Of a DNA stretch of 64,000 bases, positions 33,919-46,164 are shown piece by piece. The notes under the pieces are model-generated. The model was not told the DNA's origin, did no database searches, and saw nothing but the letters and a program-made list of their open reading frames with translations. The DNA lies in the NCBI GenBank assembly GCA_001414345.1, contig LLCB01000044.1:202072-266071 (forward strand), read 5' to 3'. How positions within the stretch are numbered: position 1 is the first letter of the stretch; the number at the start of each line of letters is the position of its first letter. This stretch comes from Hymenoscyphus infarciens (Eukaryota > Ascomycota > Leotiomycetes > Helotiales > Helotiaceae). A program made the translations under genes and the position numbers.

Positions 33919-34446
33919 ATGTCTGCAACATCAACTTCAACATCAATCTACTCTGCTGGTGCTCGTAAAAGAGCTCAAGCAAATGCTTCAACTACGGATA
34001 CTTATGAGGCGTTCCTCAAGCGCCTCGACCGACTTTTTTCGCCGGGCTTAGCTCAAACACCTCAAAACTTAAATTCAAACCACCATGAACTTCGAAAACG
34101 CCTTCAAAGCTGTGACCCTATGATTAATGAAAGAGATGGAATAGTTTTGGACCTCAGAGAGAGCTTGCGTCGTCTAGGTGTGGAGAACCTCCCATCCTTT
34201 GCACCCTTCTTGCAAAATTATCAAGCGCAGTTACGGCCTGATTTAGAACTCTCAGATGTTCGTTTGTTGACTCTACAATTAAACGAAGCTAAACGCATCA
34301 TTGAGGAGCAGGAGGATACGATTCGAAGTCTTCGAGAACTTCGAGAGAAGAAGGAAAGAAAAATTGAAGCTGAAAGCAAACTTCAAGAAATCCATCGTCG
34401 TTTCTTGACGAAGTGGAGTTCGAGAAGGAAAGATCATCAAGATTGA
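33919..34446 (+). CDS. small coiled-coil protein, unrecognised
   Basis: Single-exon frame of 175 residues starting at the ATG at 33919. The N-terminus is Ser/Thr-rich (MSATSTSTSIYS). The C-terminal half is strongly heptad-like and charged (NEAKRIIEEQEDTIRSL followed by Lys/Arg/Glu-rich sequence), so a coiled coil is likely. No signal peptide or membrane segment. Function unknown. The coding-like composition and length support a real gene, but I know of no family. Confidence 0.55.
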   Translation: MSATSTSTSIYSAGARKRAQANASTTDTYEAFLKRLDRLFSPGLAQTPQNLNSNHHELRKRLQSCDPMINERDGIVLDLRESLRRLGVENLPSFAPFLQNYQAQLRPDLELSDVRLLTLQLNEAKRIIEEQEDTIRSLRELREKKERKIEAESKLQEIHRRFLTKWSSRRKDHQD

Positions 34447-35041
34447 TTCCAACTTGGATCATCTTTTTGGGCTGAGTAGAAAAACTACCCGCTGGAGTTT
34501 AGCGACTCTCAGTTAGGTAAACATAGATAGAGCTTCTGTTTACTCCCTAATTAATTAATAAAATCCCTCATTCAAACTCACATAGACAATTTATAGGTCG
34601 AATTTCAATCAATATACTATTTAAAATTTGACTAACAATGTATTGTTAGTTGATAGAAATTGTTGATTATGTGAGATAAAATCTCCTTGTAGAGTCCTTC
34701 TTTGTCTTTTTTTAGTAACAATAGCCTTGTTGGTACAAAGTAACACAAATCGACACACCGCTAAATAAAGATCAATGGGTTCTTACAAACAATTAAACAG
34801 AATGGGGAAAGTAGCTCTTTGTATTCATACGACTCAAGGGGCTAAATACACCTCAAGAACAATAAATATTTTCGTTCAGCTTTGTGTAGATAGGGTGTTA
34901 AACAAACTCTCAACGGCGCCATAGCAAATCGGGAATTCCGAGTTACAAGTTCTACAAGCTACGAATTCATCTACATCTCACCCGGCCATCAGATACTTTA
35001 TCTATTACTCGAACTGGCGTCGTGTCAATATACACGACCAT
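34447..35041. other. intergenic
   Basis: AT-rich spacer; no gene seen. Confidence 0.45.
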
Positions 35042-35287
35042 ATGAGTTTTTTGGGACGTGCCCTAGGAAATTTTACAGAATGGGCTCCCTCAACGATCCA
35101 ATCTGTCACGAGCCAACGTGTGCAGCAAGAGCCAAAACCCGAAACAGAGATTTCTACTACGTTACGGGATAACCAGGATAACGAAGCAACTCGTCTCCGT
35201 AAACTTACAATTCGAAACGCTGCGGTGATCGATGGGGAACGGTACGAAGAGAGAGTTGAGGCTCTTCACGAAGCAACCATTCCATAA
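35042..35287 (+). CDS. short hypothetical protein
   Basis: 81 codons from an ATG at 35042, starting MSFLGRALGNFTEW, with a Glu/Arg-rich C-terminus. No signal peptide or domain is recognised. Composition is coding-like, but the short length makes a chance frame possible. It is the same strand as the coiled-coil gene 600 bp upstream. Confidence 0.4.
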   Translation: MSFLGRALGNFTEWAPSTIQSVTSQRVQQEPKPETEISTTLRDNQDNEATRLRKLTIRNAAVIDGERYEERVEALHEATIP

Positions 35288-37695
35288 GGAGGCTTAGCGA
35301 CCATAAAAGATCATGGGCACTCTTGACACGAAGCTTGGTACTTTGCTAAGGAATGAAAATAAAAGCATGGGATATCTCAAGTCTCCGAGGACAGAGGTAG
35401 AGAAGTCAAAAGCCATTAATCTCTCGCCTATGCGGTGAGGCATTGCCCTTAAAAAATTTCACCTCACTTACCCCAATAAGCCAAATTCAACGATAAAAAA
35501 GAAATGTTCTTTTCTTGAAATGAAAGGAATGTGATGTGATGTATTACTATTACAAAAAAAGAAATACCAAAACAACAGTTCCTCCGCAATAAAAAGAAGC
35601 CATTCCATCTTCCCAACTAAGCCCAACACACTAACCAAAAATTCAACACTAAGATCCATCTTACAGTAGAACGAGAAACCTCCTCCCCATGCGCACAGAT
35701 ATCACTTGATTAATATACGGAGCCAACTTCCGATCAACTCATTAATAACATTGCGCAATCCCGCTCGCTATCAGCCCTAACCGCTCCGCTCCCGTGGTCC
35801 CGAATCGGTTCCATACCAGAATCGGCGCGGGGCCGTGGGGGATAAAGTGGGGCTCGGATAAAAGAGGGAGGTTGTGGTGACGGATTAGGGAAATGTGGCG
35901 CGGGTTTGTGATGAGGGGTATATTGATTTGCTTTTTTTCCGTGAGGGGAAATGTGCGAAATTGAGGGGAACGTGAGGGGAAATGGGGATCATTTTTAGAA
36001 GAGGTTGGGAAGGGTGTGAGAAGGGTGAAAGTTGGTGGAAGAGTCGGCGGGAGAAATCCTAGGAAAGTTAGGGGCTGCGAAATTTAAATCTGGTCTTTTG
36101 TTTATGGGGTCAAGATGGGCAGATGTGCGTAGGTCAACGAGCAGCAGAACCAGGGCTGCTTGCAATGTCACAACTCAGTGAGGTGACATGTTGTGACCAG
36201 GCGAGGAAGTGTTACCGCTTGTCTCCAACTCGATTATTCCCCGATGTGGGTATTGACCAAAATCCGCGTTTACGAATATACAAACGAGCGAATGACTTTA
36301 AAAGAGATTTACTATAGATTTCGGAACCGAGAGCTCGGGTTCAAACAAAATGATAAGCATAATACTGAAGTTGGAACCGTACCGACGAAGCCTCTCCCAA
36401 CACTTTTCTAGAAACCCCAAACGCCACGCGAAGCCAATCAAGTCACGTCAGCATCCAAAAGAAGAAGGTAGGTCAGAAACTTAAATTGACAAATTGACAT
36501 AAAATGACATGGACTGACATAAAATTAGCCATAAGCGTTTCGAAACACTTCGTGGCCACCCGTTTGGCCTTCTGTGTTTCTCTCAATGCGGCGTAGAACC
36601 GCAGAAGGTATAAGCGGTGTGGGAGTACCACGACGGACAAAGACAAGTGCTGCACTCGCTTCCATCGGCGGTCGCTTCATGGGCTTGTGTTTGAGAAATG
36701 TGGGAAATTGGTGTATTCATTGGTAAGGTAGAGAAATTGAGGCTCTGTTCCTTGACTTCGGGATGGCCGATTGAAAGGAGGTGTCGAGGGAGCCGGTGGT
36801 GTGGTGCGTGATGGTTGCATCACACGGTGAGTGAGTTGTACACTCCCCCCTAGATAAAATGTAAGGGCACGGCCGCTTTACTATACTAAATTTCTGTGCA
36901 CTCTACATTTTATTGAAGGAGGGGGAGTTAGTAGTGGGTCAGAATGTTAAAGGTTAAATGACACAACTGGGCCGTTGACGTGCAGCTTGCATTGGTTTCC
37001 TGATGGAAGTGTCTGGTTGTGGAAACGGAAGGGAAATTGAGGACGGAGATCGACAAGAAAATTTTCTTTTGGGTTTTTCTGACTGTAGGGTTGGCTTTCC
37101 TGATGCAGAATGATGGCTGCTATGGCGTATGTCATCCGATCGTGATCTGCGACAGTGCAGCATACCATCAAAACATAATCTTGGACTCGCAAGTAAAGTT
37201 GGTTAAATTGATCTTATAACTATCTGAGAAGATATAATTACGATAAAAAAAACGCCACTCCCGTCCCGTAAATCGCTAGAAAATGCTGTTTTTGGGGTTG
37301 TGATAGTTTAGGTGTTTATCGAATATGCAGAAATGGGTAGGAGCATGGCGGGAGTGCATGAGTGGCTGCAGTGCCACCGAGGGTGCGTCCAGCGCAATAA
37401 TAAGAAGTAGAAGAAGAACCTGATTCCGAGAAAACCCCCATTATTGAGAATACATTAGGAGAAACAAAGTTTGACAAGAAAGCTCGACTGAAATTACAGC
37501 AATATACCGAAAACGAACGAAAGAAGACAACAGAGACAAAAGCCACCGATCATGTCAAAACAAGACGGAAGTCCACGACGGCAAACCCCTCCCTAAAACG
37601 AGTCGAAATCGTACATTCGTCGAACATGGGCCTGGGCCCTTTTCTTCATCGCAACCATGGAGAGAACTTTTGCCAACACAGAACAGACAACGCTC
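35288..37695. other. intergenic, contains a small MITE-like hairpin
   Basis: About 2.4 kb without a convincing gene. It holds the 88-bp inverted-repeat element at 36841-36928. Short frames here lack features. Confidence 0.45.
36841..36928. mobile_element. MITE-like element, 88 bp, TA target duplication
   Basis: The ends are inverted repeats (CACTCCCCCC... at 36841 and ...GGGGGAGT ending 36928), extending imperfectly inward through ATAAAATGTA and its complement. TA flanks both sides (36839-36840, 36929-36930). Size, hairpin form and TA flank fit a Tc1/mariner-derived MITE. Confidence 0.6.
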
Positions 37696-38436
37696 TCACT
37701 GGCGGCCGGTGGAATTGAGAAAAGTGTAGTAGCCAGTCTGCTGCTGCCCGTAGTAGTCAATCTGTTGCTGTTGGTCCTGGAATCTAGGATAACCAAGTCG
37801 AAGTCTTTCTTCTGGCGTCTGGGCTTCGATATAACGTTGTGTTTGGGGTGAAGGAGGCGACGTGGAAGCGTGTGCGTCACTGCTTTGGGTATGTATGCGA
37901 TTCTCTCCCCAGGCTTCGCTAGGGGACCTTGTTGGTTGTCGATTAATCGGGATATGTGGACGAGTGATGTGATCGTTGCCTTGATAGGTCTGGTCTCTCG
38001 TCAAGTACGCCCCATTTAAGGTTGGTGTTTGATGAAGTGGGGTTTGTACATCTCGAGCAGAAATTTCAGCCGGATACCTCGCATTGCCATAAGAATAGAC
38101 CAGGTCAGCCGTATAATAATTCTGTTGATGATGTGGGTATGTATGGGACGCTGGGTAGCTTGTTGGTCTCGCATCACCATGTGTGAATGCCGGAGCGATG
38201 TGAGCCTGGGTACTGTTGATGTATTGATTATATTGGCTGTTCTGCTCAGGAGGATCTCCATAAAGGCTTGAATCCATTGTCTGGTCTGGGGATGTTGAAT
38301 GGTTGTCGGAGTTTTCGTAGTGGTAGTCATTAGGTTGGGTGACAACTTGGCTCGCATCTTCGCTATTGCTGGAACCACAGTCAGCTTCTGTCCACTCTTG
38401 ACTAGCAGAGGTATCCATACCTTTTTGCAGATCCAT
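37696..38436 (-). CDS. low-complexity Gln/Tyr/Pro-rich protein, unrecognised
   Basis: Open frame of 246 residues from the ATG at 38436. It is rich in Gln, Tyr, Ser, Thr, Pro and Asn (for example DQQQQIDYYGQQQTGYY near the C-terminus), so it is probably disordered. No domain, signal peptide or membrane span. The frame is open further upstream (to 38820), but that part looks non-coding. It could be a regulator or RNA-binding-type disordered protein; function unknown. Confidence 0.45.
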   Translation of the reverse strand: MDLQKGMDTSASQEWTEADCGSSNSEDASQVVTQPNDYHYENSDNHSTSPDQTMDSSLYGDPPEQNSQYNQYINSTQAHIAPAFTHGDARPTSYPASHTYPHHQQNYYTADLVYSYGNARYPAEISARDVQTPLHQTPTLNGAYLTRDQTYQGNDHITRPHIPINRQPTRSPSEAWGENRIHTQSSDAHASTSPPSPQTQRYIEAQTPEERLRLGYPRFQDQQQQIDYYGQQQTGYYTFLNSTGRQ

Positions 38437-38894
38437 TATACGCCTCCTTCGATGGTGAGGTGTGTGTCGACTTAGGAGACATGGCTGTGGGGTATTTCGA
38501 TGTGTTGTTTGTGCCAAAGAGAGCGGGGTGATAAGGAAGGTAGCCACGGATATATAAACAGAGGGCTCTGATATGTATTCGTTGCTCTGTTGGACTTGGG
38601 GGATTATAGATTTTGTTCTGATACGATGTGTTGAGGAAATGATGGTTGCGTTGAAACAATGTTGAGGTGCCCAGACGATACCTAGGTAACATGTATAGTT
38701 GCAAAGTGATGCTGGATCCAGAGGGGGATTTCTTTTTAGCGAGAGCAGAATAAATGAGAGCAGAATAAATATGTTGGACCGGCGGTGGTGAGAGTAGGAA
38801 TGTAAGGTGTAAAAATGCAAGTGCTTGATGTTGTTGACAGAGGAGGGCGGTGACGAGTATTATACAAAATGAAGGGCGCTGAGTATTCGCTTCT

Positions 38895-38940
38895 GGTTCG
38901 CAAAAGTGCGAACCAAGCATGGTTCGCAAAGGTGCGAACC
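38895..38940. repeat. tandem pair of 20-bp hairpins
   Basis: GGTTCGCA-(4 nt)-TGCGAACC occurs at 38895-38914 and again at 38921-38940, with a matching AAGCA after each, a 26-bp period. Located about 460-540 bp before the start of the Gln/Tyr-rich gene. A paired palindrome suggests a dimeric protein-binding site; unproven. Confidence 0.75.
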
Positions 38941-39767
38941 AAGCAGTGTCTTTTGCTAGGTACGAACGAGGCCAATAGCGACATGCTTTCTTGGTCGGAA
39001 AGTGCCTTTAGACCGCTAGTCTAAGAGCGTTCACTAGCGGCTTTTGATAACGCGGCGCTGATGTATGAGTCTCTTTTCTCTTGATGAATGCTACCGAGAT
39101 GCAACGATAGGGGGGACCCTGCATCTGAATGGTTAGCCATTGACATAGTCTTCGTATCCAACGAAAGGCTTCGAGATCGGCCCGTTTCAAAGGTCATTAT
39201 GACGACTCGGCAACGACTCGGCAACAAGACGGGACCAGTGGGCGGCGACGGTGCATCAAGCCCTGCAACCCCTGCCAGAGCCACGAGGCAGTTATGTGAG
39301 TACCTGGGCTGCACAGGTACGAACGGCAGGCTTGTCTCGCCTGCCATCTTTGCTGGATTGCACGGCGGAAAAACGGACTCGGGCTATTTATCATGCACAG
39401 GAAACATCATGGGGCTGTAACGGAAGGGCCAACACAACACAGCCAACAAACGACTTGAAGCGCGGCTGCTATTTTGAGGTCTGCGAGGTTTAGGGAGGAG
39501 GAAAAGGCGAATTTCATGGACGATATGAGTGGTTCGCTTAGTTGACCAATGAGATTGAACCACCAAGCCTCCACGGGCCACCTGCCAAACTCCAGCTTTT
39601 CACCATGGAAGGGGGGACGAGGACGAGGACAAATAATGCTAACTTCCGCGGGATTCTCGCTACAGCAACCGAAAAGGGCAACATTCAGGGCGAGATGAAA
39701 GGGCGATAGAAGACTTCGGGGTTTAGGTTACGAGTCACGACTCTGCTTCGTCTCAGGCGACACTCAT

Positions 39768-39794
39768 GGCTGCACTGCAGACTGCAGTGCAGCC
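39768..39794. repeat. perfect 13-bp-arm palindrome
   Basis: GGCTGCACTGCAG, one central A, then its exact complement. Confidence 0.8.
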
Positions 39795-40585
39795 AGCTGG
39801 ACAATGTGGGAGGATGGTATGCATGAGGACGGGCAGGGGATAATTTTGGGTAGGGTCGTTGGCAACTTGCTGTTCCAGCAGCCTCACATGCTTGCCCTTT
39901 TCAAATCGACCAGCGGCCTCAAACTGGCGGAAAAGAAAATGCCTCTCGACTCGTCCCGAAGGAGATTTGCAGGCTCGAGTTGGACACCACCCATCCAACA
40001 CCACCAACACCGCCAACAGGACCCAACGCCACCAAGCGCTTAATCACCAAAAATTCTTTCTGCAGCTCAGGAGTCAGGAAATGCGGGAAAACTACCCACG
40101 GTCATGGTTCCGAAAAGAAAACATGATAAATTTACAGCAACCCAAAAGAATGCCTACCGCCAGTTTCCCAGATATGCCTTATGCCGCTTGGTAACCTCAT
40201 AATTGCATTCCGAAGCACACGGTAGGCAAAGAGTACCATAAGCCCACGGATTTACGAAAAGTCTCATCATATGGAGATCCTGGAAGCTCCCATTGTCCGA
40301 AGTGACGGATCAGATATGACAAAGGGCCTGCTTCAGGAACAGGACACGAAATTCTGCCTCTCTGCGTTAACGAGTCGGGTCAGAAAATTTCTCTTCCAGG
40401 AACGAGTCGGGGAGGTTGTTTGCCTATTTCAACTACCGTACCACCACCTCCTTTGACTGCCCGTGGTGGTGGTGGTGGAGAAGAAGATCATCCCAACCAA
40501 CATCATGGTGGGTGCGCTGGCCTTGCAAGTCCCCGGGCCCAACCTTCATCCCCCAGTTACCCAGCTGCACTCGTAGCGAAACGCG

Positions 40586-40649
40586 GTTTACGAAACTTTT
40601 CCCAGGGTGGTAGGGTGGACGACACCACAATGGGAAAAGTTTCGTAAAC
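40586..40649. repeat. perfect 19-bp inverted repeat with 26-bp loop
   Basis: Arms 40586-40604 and 40631-40649 (GTTTACGAAACTTTTCCCA and its complement) are identical. Could be a stem-loop RNA, a MITE remnant or a binding site. Confidence 0.8.
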
Positions 40650-43600
40650 AGCACTTTCAATACACAATTAAAAAACATACTTTGATGTTTTAGACCGGGA
40701 AAATGGTGTCTTCATACCTGTTGAAGAGGTTCCCATTGCATACTCGCCCATGCAGTACTCGTTTCCAGAAAGACCTTCGGCGGCATGGACGAGTGACACG
40801 GCTTGATTGACGTCGTACTACCCTTGCCCGGATTCCTGGCGTCGTGTCTTCCAATTTACTCGGCTTCTTTCTGGGCTGCTTGAAATGTGCATATTTCTCC
40901 ATCTTTTATCATCATCTATTAAAAGGAAGGACGCGGTAAGTGCAGATATTCCAGTCCTGCAGATCTTCTGGTTCATACCCTCGACTTGGTCATATCGAAG
41001 CCACCGAGTTCCTGGCAAGATCGTCAAGCCACAAACTTCTCTTTACGACTTTATCATAAGCCACGCAGAATTTGTGGATGCAAGCTTAAAGCGTTCGCTG
41101 AGGGGCTGTACCTTTCCGGCCCCCAGGATTGCGACACAGATTCAATTGGCATGACCTCGCCATTTGGATTATGAAGCCTGAGCCGGCGAACCCTGGTTTT
41201 CTGAACGAGTCAAGGAGAAGAGGTTAGAATGTCTCGTGTGTTAGACTACAAGAAGTAAATTTGTAAGATTGCATCTTGTTTTGATGCCGGCAAAAGATTC
41301 GACAAGGAAGATTCTTCCAGTTCGAGCGCCGTGCACCTCCTCCAAGGCCCTTTGAGCTGCTCTTGTACAACAAAGGGTGGCAAAATCGCTAGAATTTTTA
41401 TTTAAATCTGCGTTGTGCACAGACAATCCGGTTTGGTGGAGATTACATCGAAGCACCAGTCAATCTAATCGTCAGCAATGTCTCTCCTTCTTTTTTGTTG
41501 CACCAGGAGGCAGCTTCTATCTTTCCTTTTCCCGGGAGTGGACTCCGGTTCATCAAGCTGATGACGGCGTTTGATGAAACAGACTTCTGAGGTCAGCACT
41601 AAACATAAACTTGTTGCCTTCGACTGGGCCAAACATTTGTGCATGTCCAAGCGAGAACAATGTCCTCGTCTCCCCTTCCTATTCTATCAGGCCACTTCTT
41701 CTGACGAGAGATAATGACAGCAAACACCCATTTCGCTGTGCGAATGTGGCACCGAGCGACAAGTAACTCCAAGGTCAAGTCCCGAGCCACTGCAAATCAC
41801 CACTTCAGATCGATTTCGGCTTACTAGCACTCACCCCGGTGGATCCGACGACTTGGTATTTTCCCCGCGTCTCTCTGAAAGCTCTAGAGCCAAGCTCTAG
41901 AGCACACAAAACGACGGCCGAGAAGTGTATTTGTCGGGCAGCCAAACTGTGGCGCGTTCCCCCTACTGTGTTTTACCCCCTCAACTTGTGTTGACCCTGC
42001 GTGGGGGACACAAATGTCGGTCTGGGTCACATCATTTCTATGAATACTAAAACGGAAAGTTTGAGTGAAAGAGTAAAGAACCTCATCCTTGGACAACCTG
42101 CAGAAACCTGTTTTTTTCTTTCTGAAAGTGGAGTCGAGAAGAAATGAGGTTCCTAGTTCAGGGGAGTGGCACACAATAGCAAAGTTCCTAACTGGTCTGA
42201 CCGAGATCGAGTTTAACGAAGAATAAGGGGGTTCTATTCAAAATCACCCAGCAAAAACTTGCCTACAATTCGAAATAGCACTTCTCCGATGACCTGCATA
42301 TCGTCTAAACTCTGGAAAATGGGCTAGGATCTTCCTTGACCGTCCTTTCTGTTCCTGAAGTACTGCGCAATTCTCGGGCTAGGAACACCCCAATATTTTA
42401 TCGTTGCCTGGAATATTCCACCGAATAACTTACCAACTTGAGCAAGGAGGGTGGTTTCGGTGGAATTAATGTGTCGGGGTCTTAGATGTCCATCTTTTGT
42501 TTACTTGCTTTTTTTGTTTGAACGATTCACCTGTGGCTATTTACTTTTGTCTGACTCTTTTCTTGGTCGGCTTTAATTCTTGTGTAACCAAGCAGCTGTC
42601 AGCAATTCTGCTCCGGGCGCTTAAATTCACGGCCAACGAGTGCCAACCCAAAGGGCATGAACAAGAGTTTATATATAAATAATGCGGGAAACAGGATATC
42701 CGCAAGCAAAATTTTAGACCTAGATGTGCGGTGCACCAGAAGGTTCGTTTAGATCATCGCTTCGTAAAGGTCCCTTTCCAATACTCGACCCCGGAACTCA
42801 GGGAGTTCAAGTACCTATCCATTCTGACACCATACCTTCCTTGTATGGAAAATGCAGGCACCTTCATCTAATAACTCTGACCGTCTTTTTGACCACTAAA
42901 GAAATTACACCAACCCGGTTAGACCTTGTTGGTACTAAATCCCAATTTTGAAAATTGGGAAGCATTGCGCCGTCGCCGAGAGCCCATTAAGAATCTTCTC
43001 TGCAGCGGCCGTCTAAGTGGCCTCGAAGTTGCGGTGTAGAAGACCACAACCAACTTTAGATTGCGAGGCCTCTGATGCGACCGCGGGATGAAGGCTCGTT
43101 TCGTCATTGTAATTGGTACTTTCAGTTGACTATCCGGTACCTTGTCCGCCTCACTTGAAAACAAATCCATGTCGAGCGAGAAATTTAGGGCTCGTGATCT
43201 CGAGTCCGGTAAAGGCGCGATGCAAAATGGAATTGCGAGTTTCGTGTTGTCTATGATATCGGGCAGGGATGAACCATGTGGCCGAAATTGAACAACTACG
43301 TTTCAGGTGTGCTTCTTGAAATAGTTTGTCGTATTTTTGAGCTCTTGCTAGCTTCTTTACAGTTAGTTTTCTCCACCGGCAACTCGGCTCGTTCCAGGAA
43401 ACATGTGGTGCAACGAGGCACGCATGTCTGTAACTCGTTGCTCAAGCCTTGCAGTCATCTCAACAGCGTACTGTGGATTATTAGGATAAATCTTGATGCT
43501 TAATTATTTGTTTCTTCGCCACACTGCCCTTCCACCCCGTCTTGTTCCTGCGTTTTTCGATAAGCGAGTACTCTCTGTCACTTCCCGGTGAACCCTCTCC

Positions 43601-43970
43601 TGGCCAGGTTAGTTTGCCACTGAATCAACCGTGCCTTGTGTCACCACATCTGCTTTATTGTTTTGGCAGGTTATTATAGATAAATATGCTCATATGGTTG
43701 GTGCCATTGGGCCGACAAGGCTGAGACATGTGTTCGACCCACGCGTTCATTGGGCACTGATGCATAAGGGCGGAGAGCCGAGGGGCCTCAGATGGCGATT
43801 GGTTGAAAGCGTACTGGGTTTTCTTTTTTGAGATTGTGAGAGCCTTGTTTGGGCTGATTTTTGAGGCCGGATTTTACTTAAGAGGCTCCATGGTATAATG
43901 TTTTTCGGAATTACAACCTTTCCCAATTTTTTCGTTTCTTGTGAGCAACCTAAGAACATTGAATTATTAG

Positions 43971-46140
43971 CTAAAACCACGACTCACATATCATAGAGGT
44001 GCCAATTTTTGCAAATTGTGGTCGTCCCCCCAACAAAATCCATGACGATCCCGTGAGGTACACACCAATCACAGGTCGCATCAGCAGAGAAAAGAAAGGT
44101 GTTCCAGTCCACGCATGCTATATCTGCAGACCAGCAAAGAGTTTCACTAGAACAGAACATCTAAGGTATGTTCCCTGGCAATGATGTGTATATTACTAAA
44201 ATTTATCTTTCCCAGACGCCATCAATTGAGCCACCAAAAGTCAGCATATAGGTGCGACTTTGAGAATTGCGAGAGGGCATTCCACAGACCCGATTTGCTG
44301 GTACGACACTTGCATCGACAGTAGACAGTCATAATACGACTATTTGGCACAATGGCTGACTGGCAATAGTGAAACTCATGGAAAAGAGGCATACATTGCT
44401 GGGAGCTCTGGGCCGAGTCCAGCCCTTCAAGTATTGCCGCAATCAATTCAGACCGCCACGGCCCAACCCACAGACCACCTTCTTCGTGCCTTCACATTGA
44501 ATAAAAACCCAAGACCAGTGAGCTTTCACTCGGCTCGCAGCTCAATTGGGGGTGGTTATGGTCCTCCATTGTCTATTTCAGCATACCAACCCATCCCATA
44601 CGCCTACACCTCCCCAACCTCCAACACCCAAAATCATTAAAGTCAAATGACTCCTCCCACACCACCACCAGAGAAGTCCTTCCCGTCGAAACAACTGGAT
44701 TTGTTCCCTAGATCACGTCTTGTAAGTTATAACTGTTGCCATTGCATTTACTCCTTACAGCATATCCCACTTGGACTTAAATCAAGTCACTACTAATTCT
44801 TTACAGCACCGAAATATAGAGCAAGGGTTTCGGAACCGCTTACTGGGCAATCTCCCACCTCCGCCACGCTCATACGTGGAGCAGTACGCCCGCCGTGAAG
44901 CTGATTACCGACGAAGATCTGTTTCGATTTCTCCCAGCCGTGAAAGCGCCCGCGTCCCCATCAAAGAAGCGCGCAACTCATACTACGAATCGAGACCCTT
45001 CGCTGGACTCGGAGGTCTCAGCATGCCTTCAAAGAAACCTGATTCTCCGTCTATTAAGGACAAGGATGAAGAGAGTAGCGATGACCAGTTCACGCTGCTA
45101 TCAAAGTCATCCCACAAGGGTTTCTGAAAGCGTGATGTCCCCGCCAGCATTATGCAAAAGCTCCAAGGACTCTTTCACGCCAAAGGAACAGTGGCCCTGA
45201 ACTCCGAGGACCAAAATAGCATCTCACACGCTCAGCCTGACTCTGCCTCAACGAAGGATGGACCTTCTCAGCCATTAACTACTCTCTTTCGAGGTGAAAT
45301 CTGGGGGCAACCAAAATGCGACAACAAGGACAAACCAGATAGTTCGAGCAAGAGTAAAGCTTCTCCCAGTATGATACCCAACTCCAAATCAACTTTATAG
45401 AGTACAACACAACGACTTGCGGGATTATCTCCACCACTTTCCATTTTCAGTAACAGATCCAGCGGATGTGGCAGCAAGAACAACCAAGTCTTCGATTTTA
45501 GCAACTTCGCGAACGCCAAAATCACTCAGATGGCTCCCTCTTCGTCGTCCGCAAGAAACAGAGACCACGCGGTAATATCTCCAGAACCACTGACTTTGCA
45601 TCGGTGCATTCGAAGCGGGTCTTCCGTTCTTCAGCTGCCAGATTGTGGTCATAATAAGTGTCCGATCATGTATAATGGGACATCATCAGCGACAGTTTTA
45701 AGAAGAGATTCGCATCACTCACCAGGTTTCGGTGGGATAGTTTCGAGTGTTGTTGCAAATGTGAGACGCATATTGCCAGTACTTAGAGATGGGAGACAGA
45801 GTTTTGCACATTTAATGCTCGCCAATGTGGGTGGACTAATGGACTTTCTCCGCAGCAAGCAATTTTTTTTGCTTCTGCGTGAGAAGGACCGGAGGAACGC
45901 AGTGCTTTTACTGAACTTTTAGAGGGAACTGGACCTGCAACGTCCAGAAAAAAGGCACGATCTTGGCACGCAAGCCCCTATTACAACACGACCCACACAA
46001 CCTAAGCGATCCAAGTATACCTCGTCGAAAGACTCCAGTTCTAACACCACTCACGTCAACAACCATAAACACAGATTCCCAGCATGGCTTTCAACATGTA
46101 TTGTTCGGGGAGTCTATCTCAATTGCAAACTACACTCTTC
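43971..46140 (+). pseudogene. C2H2 zinc-finger transcription factor, disabled by in-frame stops
   Basis: Spliced blocks: up to 44165, 44216-44320, 44370-44721 and 44807 onward. The introns at 44166-44215, 44321-44369 (CTGAC branch) and 44722-44806 keep one frame. The first block holds a basic GRPP/RYTPITGRIS stretch and a C2H2 finger (CYICRPAKSFTRTEHLR); the second holds another (CDFENCERAFHRPDLLVRHLHR). The same frame then runs on for well over 1 kb of Ser/Pro-rich sequence but is broken by TAA (44638-44640), TGA (45125-45127) and TAG (45398-45400). All three can arise by C-to-T or G-to-A change; a further frame change is likely near 45,760. The upstream start is not found. A conserved frame with point stops points to a recent loss. 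Alternatively the first stop ends a shorter functional protein. Confidence 0.65.
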
Positions 46141-46164
46141 CAACAACAATTCCCTGGCTCGAAT

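Larger units (their letters stand above)
38437..43970. other. gene-poor region with several palindromes
   Basis: About 5.5 kb of normal base composition in which none of the many short frames shows a start-to-stop protein with family features or consistent splicing. It contains the paired hairpins at 38895-38940, the palindrome at 39768-39794 and the inverted repeat at 40586-40649. It may hold a long regulatory region, an unrecognised non-coding RNA or old relics. Confidence 0.4.

Noticed and set aside
41881..41904. Doubled GCTCTAGAGC palindrome
   Set aside because: Short, and may be chance; no context supporting a function.
39021..43980. Many 60-115 codon frames on both strands
   Set aside because: None has a consistent start, splice structure or family pattern; chance frames in normal-composition DNA.
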